DNA from: Bacteroidaceae bacterium
GTDB lineage: Bacteria > Bacteroidota > Bacteroidia > Bacteroidales > Bacteroidaceae
Assembly (NCBI GenBank): GCA_024695315.1
Contig: JAILIJ010000366.1
Location: 1 to 6,902 of the forward strand
Length of the DNA stretch: 6,902 nt
Reading direction: 5' to 3'
Below the pieces are notes generated by a model. That model searched no databases and had not been told where the DNA came from. It was given only the letters and a program-made list of their open reading frames with translations. Below are positions 1 to 6,518 of the stretch, one piece after another. Every line of letters starts with the position of its first letter. Positions within the stretch are counted from its first letter, which is position 1. The translations under genes and the position numbers were made by a program.

Positions 1-947
1 CATTAAATTTCGGAGAGAAAATCCTCTACGGTTTTCTCTATACTTTCGTTTATGCATTTTCACTACTTCCACTTTGTATTCTTTACATAATATCAGATGG
101 ATTATATATTATAATCTATAAAATTGTTGGATACAGAAAAAAGATTGTTCGCAAAAACCTTACAGACTCATTTCCTAACAAAACAGAAGAGGAAATAAAG
201 AAAATAGAAAAAGGTTTCTACCATTTCCTTGCTGATTATTTCGTAGAAACAATAAAACTTATGTCCATAAGCAAAAAGGAAATAAGTAGACGAGTTAAAT
301 TCTCTCATACTGAATTATTGAGAGAGGCAGAAGATAAAGGGCAATCATCATCCGTATTCCTTGGACATTACTGCAACTGGGAATGGGTAACATCATTAGG
401 ACTTCAAATTCAGCCAAGCACTTATGTGTGTCAGATTTATCACGTAATGGAAAACAGAGTGTTCGACAAGCTTTTCCTTCACATACGTGAGAGAATGGAG
501 TCTAAATGTGTTCCGATGTCTAACATATTACGTAAAAGAATAGAATGCAACCGTGAAAAATGTCCTATGGTAATCGGATATATTGCAGATCAGGTTCCTT
601 TTTGGAATAGTATACACTACTGGACATTCTTTCTCAATCATGACACTCCTGTACTAACAGGCGCCGAAACTCTTGCAAAACGTTTCAACGACAGATGTCT
701 TTATCTTGACATAAAACGTCCTCGTAGAGGATATTATAATCTTGAATTCAAATTGATATGTAAGGAAAGCAAAGATATTCCTAACTGGGAAATAACAGAA
801 ACATACTACAAAGAACTCGAAAAGTCCATCAATGACCAACCAGAATTTTGGCTTTGGTCACATAACCGATGGAAAAGATCTAGAGAAAAGTTCATTAAAA
901 AATTCGGTTATGACCCTGTAGCAGAACAGAATAAAAACAATAAATAA
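1..947 (+). CDS. LpxL/HtrB-family lipid A late acyltransferase (5' end outside window)
   Basis: This enzyme likely transfers a fatty acyl chain from acyl-ACP onto a lipid A precursor at the inner face of the inner membrane. The reading frame is open from base 3 and gives 314 visible residues. An ATG at 261 exists but is internal: the 86 residues before it hold the family's N-terminal hydrophobic anchor (visible residues about 7-39) and a basic stretch ending in RKNLTDSFP, both typical of Bacteroidetes homologues. The catalytic HX4E motif is GHYCNWEW, with His122 and Glu127. Further family landmarks are ADQVPFW (195-201), FLNHDTPVLTGAE (210-222) and WLWSHNRWK (283-291), the last matching the WxHRRFK-type signature of LpxL. 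The true start is probably only a few codons left of the window. The phosphoethanolamine transferase gene follows after 24 bases. The family is secure; whether it serves lipid A or another acyl acceptor is inferred. Confidence 0.9.
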   Translation, partial: LNFGEKILYGFLYTFVYAFSLLPLCILYIISDGLYIIIYKIVGYRKKIVRKNLTDSFPNKTEEEIKKIEKGFYHFLADYFVETIKLMSISKKEISRRVKFSHTELLREAEDKGQSSSVFLGHYCNWEWVTSLGLQIQPSTYVCQIYHVMENRVFDKLFLHIRERMESKCVPMSNILRKRIECNREKCPMVIGYIADQVPFWNSIHYWTFFLNHDTPVLTGAETLAKRFNDRCLYLDIKRPRRGYYNLEFKLICKESKDIPNWEITETYYKELEKSINDQPEFWLWSHNRWKRSREKFIKKFGYDPVAEQNKNNK

Positions 948-971
948 CTTCAATCCATTAAAGTATAGATA

Positions 972-2825
972 ATGAAAGAATATATAATAGTTTTTTTGCT
1001 AAGTGTAGCAATTTTATATGCGCTAAACATAGCACTCTATTATGGTTTGAACAAGAGCATATCAAAACCATCAAGACACCAACAAGGATTTCGATTTGGA
1101 ATAACAAGTATCCTAGTCTCTCTGCCACTTGCTCTTGCAGAAAAAGAGCTATGTTGGCATTGGCTTATCCTTCCAGCATTTATAAGCCTCATATGGATGA
1201 TAACCTTTCCTCTACTTTTTCACTTAACAAACAGAAAAATCAAGAGCGACTATGACAACTATACAGATTTGACATTTGGCGCATATTGTTGGGGAATGCT
1301 ATGCTCTCTTTACTCCATAGCAATTAATTATCCTTGTATTATGCCTTTCATTTCAGTTCTTGAAATACTCTTACTATTACCATGTATATTTCAGTTAGGT
1401 TATTACCTAATTTATGGAGTATGTATCGATGAAAATGGAATGAAAATAGTTCAAGAGACTCATATTAATGAAATAATTGAATTCTTTCATTCTTTCAATG
1501 CAGCTAAAGTAATTCTTTATTTCACACTTGGACTACTAGCTATCACAGGCATCATTTATTCAAATCAAATGCTCTTAAATGTTCCTAATAAACATCTTCC
1601 TATATGGATAGTTGGAGCAGAAACTATACTTGCAATATTCTTCATATACTATATCATTAAGCCGAAAAGAGGAGCATTATCTAGAACAGGCATTTCAAAC
1701 CTTTGGCTTATAATAAAAGACTATAGCAAACGAAATAACATCTATAAAGAAAATCAAGAATCAAGATTGAAAAGTCTTGAAGTAACACCTTTAGTACCTC
1801 TCGACAACAGCCGTCCTCATACAATACTTATGGTTATCGGTGAGAGTGCTTCACGTGATTTCATGAGTGCCTATTCGCCTCAACCTCGCGAAACAACTCC
1901 TTGGCTTTCAAAGATGAAAGCAGAAGACAGTAAGCATTTCATTATAATGCCTCATGCTTATTCCTGTGCCAACCAGACCGTGCCTACACTTGAACGTGCT
2001 CTCACAGAACGCAATCAATACAATGATAAGGAATTCTACGCATCATGCTCTATAATTGATATTGCCAAGAAACTTGGGTATGCCACTCACTGGTATAGCA
2101 ATCAAGGACATCTTGGAGCAGCAGATACTCCAATAACTCTGGTTGCAGAATCGTCAGATGTGGCAAAATGGACAAAACAGGACTTTGGAAAAGTTCAATA
2201 TGATGAGACACTTTTGGATTTTCTTCAAGAACTGGACCCTAATAAAAATAACTTCCTCGTAGTACACCTAAAAGGAAGTCACTTCAATTTTATAAACCGT
2301 TATCCTGCATCATATTGTGAAGCTGCAAATACTCCAAAGGATGACTTCGTTGAACAGTTCAGGACGTCACTCCATTATACAGATCATATTCTTCATGAAT
2401 TGTTCAATTACTGCCAAGAGCATTTGAATTTAACAAGTATGTTCTACTTCTCTGACCACGGCACATTACCATTTGGCCAAAGATCCCCTAATTTCAAAGG
2501 ATTTGGACCAGTAAGAATACCGTTATTCGTCTACTGTTCTGACAGATTCATACAAGAACACAAAGAACGTTATGACGCCCTTATAGCAAATAAAGACAAG
2601 TATTTCACCAATGATTTAGCATACGAGCTTGCATGTGGTATTATGGATATAAAATCAGCCCATTTTGATCCCACAAACAGCATTGCATATTCAAGCTACC
2701 GTTTCACCCGTGATATGCTTCTTACGAACGAAGGTAGAACCCATATAAACGAGGATGATGATAGCATGTATACTTGGGAGAACATAAGTAAAAAAATAAA
2801 CACTTTGACAGTTGGTAATGTGTGA
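972..2825 (+). CDS. Phosphoethanolamine transferase, EptC/CptA-like
   Basis: This inner-membrane enzyme with a periplasmic alkaline-phosphatase-fold domain is expected to move phosphoethanolamine from phosphatidylethanolamine to LPS/LOS. The 617 residues begin with about six or seven membrane segments (near 3-25, 42-57, 62-86, 102-119, 123-149, 178-198, 209-230). The catalytic domain follows: VIGESASR with metal-ligand Glu291, RETTPWL (306-312), the probable nucleophile Thr336 in ANQTVPTLERAL, HLKGSHFNFINRYP (432-445), and SDHG with Asp495 and His496. GES..R, RETTP and GSH..(x)RYP resemble, from memory, E. coli EptC (CptA), which modifies core heptose, more than EptA, which has GNHGP. The loop after SDHG is short and lacks the His that EptA/MCR enzymes carry there; the usual Glu after SDHG is Thr498. 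The leader is A-rich without a Shine-Dalgarno sequence. The subfamily assignment and acceptor are inferences. Confidence 0.88.
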   Translation: MKEYIIVFLLSVAILYALNIALYYGLNKSISKPSRHQQGFRFGITSILVSLPLALAEKELCWHWLILPAFISLIWMITFPLLFHLTNRKIKSDYDNYTDLTFGAYCWGMLCSLYSIAINYPCIMPFISVLEILLLLPCIFQLGYYLIYGVCIDENGMKIVQETHINEIIEFFHSFNAAKVILYFTLGLLAITGIIYSNQMLLNVPNKHLPIWIVGAETILAIFFIYYIIKPKRGALSRTGISNLWLIIKDYSKRNNIYKENQESRLKSLEVTPLVPLDNSRPHTILMVIGESASRDFMSAYSPQPRETTPWLSKMKAEDSKHFIIMPHAYSCANQTVPTLERALTERNQYNDKEFYASCSIIDIAKKLGYATHWYSNQGHLGAADTPITLVAESSDVAKWTKQDFGKVQYDETLLDFLQELDPNKNNFLVVHLKGSHFNFINRYPASYCEAANTPKDDFVEQFRTSLHYTDHILHELFNYCQEHLNLTSMFYFSDHGTLPFGQRSPNFKGFGPVRIPLFVYCSDRFIQEHKERYDALIANKDKYFTNDLAYELACGIMDIKSAHFDPTNSIAYSSYRFTRDMLLTNEGRTHINEDDDSMYTWENISKKINTLTVGNV

Positions 2826-2852
2826 TTCTTTTCTACAAGAACACACATTATC
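2814..2852 (+). promoter_or_regulatory. Long hairpin spanning the stop codon of the phosphoethanolamine transferase gene
   Basis: Bases 2814-2830 pair with 2837-2852. The core is TGTGTG-A-TTCTT facing AAGAACACACA, extended outward by TAA/TTA, a G-U pair and a G-C pair. This makes about 16 base pairs with a single bulged A (2825, the last base of the TGA stop) and a six-base loop TTCTAC. No T tract follows, so it is not a classic intrinsic terminator. It could be an mRNA stability or processing element, or a partial terminator that lowers expression of the LtaS-like gene starting at 2908. The structure is seen directly; the role is inferred. Confidence 0.5.
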
Positions 2853-2907
2853 CTACTCGATTCAATAGACAAAGAGTCTAAAATAGCAGATTCAAAAAAT
2901 ATTCCTG

Positions 2908-4842
2908 ATGAAGATTTATAAATATCTACCCATAAAAGAATTTTTCATACCTATTGCTTGTAATCTTATCATGGCATTGGTATGCCTTATCATTTGTAGA
3001 ATTGCATTTATGTTAGAAAACTGGGGACGCTTTTCTGACATAAACATAGCTGATATGGCAAAGATTTACCAAGGCGGTATTAGGTTTGACTGGGCTACAA
3101 TATGCTACGTAAATATACTATATATTGTATTTGTTACTATACCGATTCCACTTCTCAAGAAAGACAGGTATCAGCAAACTACAAAAGTTATATTTATAAT
3201 AACAAATGCGCTTTGTTGGATGGCAAATCTTATGGATGCTGTATATTTCCAATTCATAGGCAGACGATGCACATCATCTGTGTTCACAGAATTTAAGAAC
3301 GATAATGTAACAGGAGTTTTGGGGATAGAATTTCTCAACCACTGGTATTTCATAGTCCTATTCATTCTGATGTTATGGGGCATGTGGAAATTTTATCAAC
3401 ATCCAACATTCGGCAATACTGAAAAGTTAAACTGGAGAGACGGTGTTCAAGCCATGATCGGCCTAATAGTATCAACAATAATCATAATTGGAGGTATTAG
3501 AGGTGGATTCGACCCAGAACTACGCCCACTCAACAATAAGGATGCAAAGGAATACACAGCAAAGCCAGTCCATTCGGCATTAGTACTGAACACACCATTT
3601 TCAATAATAAGGACAATTGGAAAAAGAGCGTTTCCTAATTATAATTACTATACAGAAGAAGAGCTTAACAAAATATACTCACCTGTCCACCCTGCCGTAA
3701 AAGAAAATCCACAACATCCAAATGTTGTTATTATCATTCTTGAAAGCTTTGGCAGCGAGTATTCTGCCTATCTTAACGGAAAACCAAAAGATACAGGCTA
3801 TATGCCATTTCTTGATTCTCTTATGCAAGAAAGCAAAACTTATGAGATGATGTTCTCTAATGGCCATAGCAGTATAGACGGCCAAGCTTCCGTCCACTTA
3901 TCCATTCCACTAATGGTAGAATCCTTCTTCACCTCTCATGCTGCTCTAAACAACATCAGAGGCGTGGCAACAGAACTAAAGAATATGGGATATCAAACAG
4001 CATATTTTCATGGTGCTGACAACGGTTCACTAAGTCTTGATGGATTCTCTAGAAGTGCAGGCTACGACCAATATTATGGACGTACAGAATATGCTAATGA
4101 TGCAGACTGGGATCACCACTGGGGAATATGGGACGAACCATTCTTGCAATTCTATGCAAAGAAAATGTCAACAATGAAGCAGCCTTTCGCCACAACAATC
4201 TTCACCCTAACATCTCATCACCCATTCCAAATTCCATCAGAATACAAGGATGTTTATAAAGAGGGTAAACTTCCTATCTATAAAACTATCCAATATTCTG
4301 ACATGGCGCTAAAAAAATTCTTTGACTGTGCCAAAAAACAACCATGGTATGATAATACATTATTTGTACTTACGGGCGACCATACCAACATGAGTGACAA
4401 AAAGGAATATCAAACAGATTTCGGTACATACAAAGTTCCTGTAATATTCTATCATCCTACAGACTCAACGTTCTGTAAAGGAAAAATAAAAGGCATCGGT
4501 CAACATATAGACATAATGCCAACGATATTAAGTTATACAGGATGTAAAAGACCTTATGTAGCTTTCGGTGCTAACCTACTTGACACAGCCCCAGAGCAAA
4601 CATTCCATGTAGGATTCCAGAATGATATATACCAGATTGTTCAGAATGGAATACTTCTACAATTTGATGGTGAAAAGTCCACGGCACTTTATGACACGAA
4701 TAAGGACAAACTACTTGAGAATAATATACTAAATAAAAGCGGCTACAAAGACATTCAATATAAACTAGAAAGAAAGCTGAAAGCATTTATACAAAGCTAT
4801 ATGGCAAGAATGAACACAAATAATCTTGTAGTCAAAGATTAG
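2908..4842 (+). CDS. LtaS-like membrane phosphotransferase (sulfatase fold)
   Basis: This belongs to the lipoteichoic acid synthase/OpgB-type family, inner-membrane enzymes that transfer a phosphoglycerol or similar group in the periplasm. The 644 residues have five predicted membrane helices (about 13-34, 63-82, 92-113, 145-162, 178-197), the same number as LtaS, then an extracytoplasmic sulfatase-fold domain. Visible active-site motifs are VVIIILESFGSE with Glu279, FSNGHSSIDG with the probable nucleophile Ser322 (the RSIEG position of related proteins), TSHHPF with His437/His438, and TGDHTN with Asp491/His492. HGADNGS (368-374) and WGIWDEPFLQF (405-415) are typical of the Bacteroidetes branch. 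All catalytic positions appear intact. The ATG at 2908 follows the upstream gene by 82 bases with an A-rich leader. The substrate is unknown: the organism is Gram-negative, so true lipoteichoic acid is unlikely. Modification of LOS, a glycan or a lipid is inferred. Confidence 0.85.
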   Translation: MKIYKYLPIKEFFIPIACNLIMALVCLIICRIAFMLENWGRFSDINIADMAKIYQGGIRFDWATICYVNILYIVFVTIPIPLLKKDRYQQTTKVIFIITNALCWMANLMDAVYFQFIGRRCTSSVFTEFKNDNVTGVLGIEFLNHWYFIVLFILMLWGMWKFYQHPTFGNTEKLNWRDGVQAMIGLIVSTIIIIGGIRGGFDPELRPLNNKDAKEYTAKPVHSALVLNTPFSIIRTIGKRAFPNYNYYTEEELNKIYSPVHPAVKENPQHPNVVIIILESFGSEYSAYLNGKPKDTGYMPFLDSLMQESKTYEMMFSNGHSSIDGQASVHLSIPLMVESFFTSHAALNNIRGVATELKNMGYQTAYFHGADNGSLSLDGFSRSAGYDQYYGRTEYANDADWDHHWGIWDEPFLQFYAKKMSTMKQPFATTIFTLTSHHPFQIPSEYKDVYKEGKLPIYKTIQYSDMALKKFFDCAKKQPWYDNTLFVLTGDHTNMSDKKEYQTDFGTYKVPVIFYHPTDSTFCKGKIKGIGQHIDIMPTILSYTGCKRPYVAFGANLLDTAPEQTFHVGFQNDIYQIVQNGILLQFDGEKSTALYDTNKDKLLENNILNKSGYKDIQYKLERKLKAFIQSYMARMNTNNLVVKD

Positions 4843-4856
4843 AAAAATAAAAAAGT

Positions 4857-5618
4857 ATGGCAATATCTGTTGTAATAAATACATACAATGCAGAAAAGCA
4901 TCTAAAAAAGGTACTTGATTCTGTAAAAAATTTTGATGAGATAGTCATCTGCGACATGGAAAGTACAGACAATACCGTCAGTATAGCCAATGAATACGGC
5001 TGTAAAGTGGTTACTTTTCCTAAAGGAGACTGTGTTAGCGCAGAGCCAGCCCGTACCTTTGCCATTCAATCAGCAAGTAGTGAATGGGTTCTTGTAGTTG
5101 ATGCCGATGAAATCGTAAGTGATGAGCTACGTAAATATCTATATGATTTCACTCGTAAAAATAATAATACAGCCGGATTATGGATTCCACGCAAGAACTA
5201 TTTTATGGGACAGTTTATGCACGCTTTTTACCCTGACTATATATTAAGATTCTTCAAGCGCGAAGGAACAGTATGGCCAGCTGAAGTACATACGTTTCCT
5301 ACAGTCCAAGGACCAACAACCAAGATACCTCGAAAACGTAAAGATTTAGCTTTTGAGCATCTTGCAAATGATAGCGTCTACGACTGTATCCGTAAGATAA
5401 ACCAATATACAGAAAACGAAGTAAAAAAGAAAAGCGGCAAACACTATGGTGCTGCCGCCCTTATATTTAAGCCTGCCTTTAGATTCTTCAAGGCTTATAT
5501 ACTGAAGAAAGGTTTTCTTGATGGCAAAGCAGGATTTATAAATGCCTGCATCCAAGCAGTATATCAAATTACTATGCTCGGAAAAATTGTTGAGAAAGAA
5601 TACCAAAACCCTTCGTAG
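4857..5618 (+). CDS. Family 2 glycosyltransferase, WaaE/KdtX-like
   Basis: This is a cytoplasmic, inverting, GT-A fold glycosyltransferase of the group that adds a sugar to the inner core of LPS/LOS. The 253 residues start with the GT2 nucleotide-sugar segment ISVVINTYNAEKHL, then ICDMESTDNT (Asp33, Asp38), and the metal-binding DADE (82-85) in VLVVDADE. Downstream lie EPARTFAIQ (63-71), IPRKNYF (110-116), YPDYILRFFKREG (125-137), WPAEVH (140-145) and LAFEHLANDS (164-173). The C-terminal third (about 198-245) is basic and amphipathic (FRFFKAYILKKGF), suggesting peripheral attachment to the membrane. Length and motif order fit full-length Bacteroidetes homologues. It starts only 14 bases after the LtaS-like gene, so it is very likely co-transcribed with it. 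Its last 15 codons overlap the opposing glycosyltransferase gene. The donor sugar and acceptor cannot be read from sequence. Confidence 0.9.
   Translation: MAISVVINTYNAEKHLKKVLDSVKNFDEIVICDMESTDNTVSIANEYGCKVVTFPKGDCVSAEPARTFAIQSASSEWVLVVDADEIVSDELRKYLYDFTRKNNNTAGLWIPRKNYFMGQFMHAFYPDYILRFFKREGTVWPAEVHTFPTVQGPTTKIPRKRKDLAFEHLANDSVYDCIRKINQYTENEVKKKSGKHYGAAALIFKPAFRFFKAYILKKGFLDGKAGFINACIQAVYQITMLGKIVEKEYQNPS
5572..5618. other. Tail-to-tail overlap of two glycosyltransferase genes
   Basis: The plus-strand gene stops at TAG 5616-5618 and the minus-strand gene stops at TAG (complement of 5572-5574), so 47 bases encode the last 15 or so residues of both proteins. Both C-termini look ordinary in composition (plus: TMLGKIVEKEYQNPS; minus ends in GILSQQFFRA). 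Transcripts from the two sides would share complementary 3' ends. The overlap is read directly; any regulatory meaning is inference. Confidence 0.9.
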
Positions 5619-6471
5619 CCAATTTCCATAAGGCCTTGAGGCGACTTCTAATACGGTCTGCTTTAAGGCCTTTTTCATGGATTTTACCCACATTATCCTC
5701 AACAAAAGGCTCTCCAAGTCTGCTGATATCTCTTCTTAATGTTGAATTTGTCATTCCCCATTTCAGTAGGAATTGAAGAGAACCATCATTCTTTTTTACT
5801 CTGCCAGTTGACTTGGTCTCGAAGTGATAAACCCTACAATTTCCAAGTCCCTTAAAATATCTTACACCAGCAAGCCACAACTTAGCTGTAAAATCCGGGT
5901 CACTATACATTCCAGGAGTTAGTTCTATACTATATCCTCCCACTAAGTCCCAGACGTCTCTGTGAACGATATTTGGTGGCCATGTGGCACCCATCCAATC
6001 CTCACGAGTATAGTCTTTATATTCTGCCAATAATTTATCCTCTTGAAAAGTCTCAGGAGACTCTCCATAATTAGCATTTATACACACGTCAAGAGGCCAA
6101 TGAGGCTGAATCATTGTTCCAGAAAGAAAAAACTTATTATCGGGCAAACGTTTAATTTCTTCATATAAAGCCTCATCCCATCCAGGTAAGACATACATAT
6201 CATCGTTGATATAAAACATGTAATCCGTCTTTACCAAGGGGCGCATACTGTTCATAGCAAGGCATACCCCAATGTTTTCGTTAGAATGTGTAAATTCCAA
6301 TCCTTCCTGTTTTACCCATTCCAGCGTACCATCAGTACCGTCATTGACATGGATAATAATTTGATGGTCATATTTAGAATTTTTGCGAATACTCGCAACA
6401 CATATCTTCAAAAACTCTAAGTTATTCCAAGATGGTATAAGTATAGAAAAAAGTTTTTGCTCTGTATTCAT
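5572..6471 (-). CDS. Family 2 glycosyltransferase (GT-A fold)
   Basis: This is a soluble, probably cytoplasmic glycosyltransferase of 299 residues, full length for the family. It opens with FSILIPSWNNLEFLKICVASI, cut here to its key part SILIPSWNN (9-17), then HVNDGTDGT (41-49) with Asp44, and SNENIGVCLAMN (63-74). The metal-binding motif is INDDMY with Asp90/Asp91. The acceptor half shows GATWPPNIVHRDVW (161-174), GGYSIELTPGMYSDPDF (178-194) and CRVYHFETKSTGR (212-224), with His216 in the usual late-motif position. The ATG at 6471 sits 47 bases downstream of the minus-strand sulfatase-fold gene, with an AT-rich leader and no Shine-Dalgarno sequence, so the two may share a transcript. The gene end runs 47 bases into the opposing glycosyltransferase gene. 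It resembles rhamnosyl- or mannosyltransferase-type GT2 proteins of O-antigen and LOS loci, but the sugar is unknown. Confidence 0.88.
   Translation of the reverse strand: MNTEQKLFSILIPSWNNLEFLKICVASIRKNSKYDHQIIIHVNDGTDGTLEWVKQEGLEFTHSNENIGVCLAMNSMRPLVKTDYMFYINDDMYVLPGWDEALYEEIKRLPDNKFFLSGTMIQPHWPLDVCINANYGESPETFQEDKLLAEYKDYTREDWMGATWPPNIVHRDVWDLVGGYSIELTPGMYSDPDFTAKLWLAGVRYFKGLGNCRVYHFETKSTGRVKKNDGSLQFLLKWGMTNSTLRRDISRLGEPFVEDNVGKIHEKGLKADRIRSRLKALWKLATKGFGILSQQFFRA
5630..5675 (+). terminator. Probable intrinsic terminator of the plus-strand operon
   Basis: It begins 11 bases after the plus-strand stop codon. Bases 5630-5643 pair with 5659-5672: AAGGCCTT pairs with a second AAGGCCTT, and the stem continues inward with G-U, A-T, G-U, G-C, C-G and G-U pairs around a 15-base loop. 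Five T residues (5671-5675) close and follow the stem. In the opposite transcript the three G-U pairs become A-C mismatches and no T tract follows, so the signal is directional. It lies inside the coding region of the minus-strand glycosyltransferase (near codons 267-281). Efficiency is unproven, since only three T residues lie outside the stem. Confidence 0.55.
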
Positions 6472-6518
6472 AATTAAAATTTTACGTTACACTTTTATTT
6501 AGTGAATCCACCCAGAAA

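Noticed and set aside
366..383. Glu instead of Asp in the acyltransferase HX4D/E motif as a possible oddity
   Set aside because: LpxL-type enzymes commonly use HX4E, so this is normal for the family.
2865..2879. Small inverted repeat TAGAC/GTCTA in the 82-base gap
   Set aside because: Five base pairs is within chance expectation, and nothing else supports a binding site.
2826..2907. Possible Bacteroidetes promoter (TAnnTTTG at -7) before the LtaS-like gene
   Set aside because: No match to the -7 element was found in the gap; the nearest TTTG (about 2804) lacks the TA at the right spacing.
3102..3383. Two small open frames, one per strand, inside the LtaS-like gene
   Set aside because: Both are fully contained in a gene with clear family motifs and show no leader or domain of their own.
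5529..5549. Hairpin GCAGG/CCTGC as a possible terminator for the minus-strand glycosyltransferase
   Set aside because: Only five strong pairs plus a few A-T pairs with a bulge, followed on the minus strand by just TTTG; too weak to call.
5346..5717. Minus-strand open frame of 123 codons crossing the convergent gene ends
   Set aside because: It lies over two well-supported glycosyltransferase genes in another frame, has no recognisable domain and looks like chance openness in AT-rich DNA.
6472..6518. Possible promoter before the minus-strand glycosyltransferase
   Set aside because: The 47 bases are AT-rich but hold no TAnnTTTG-type element; read-through from the upstream gene is simpler.
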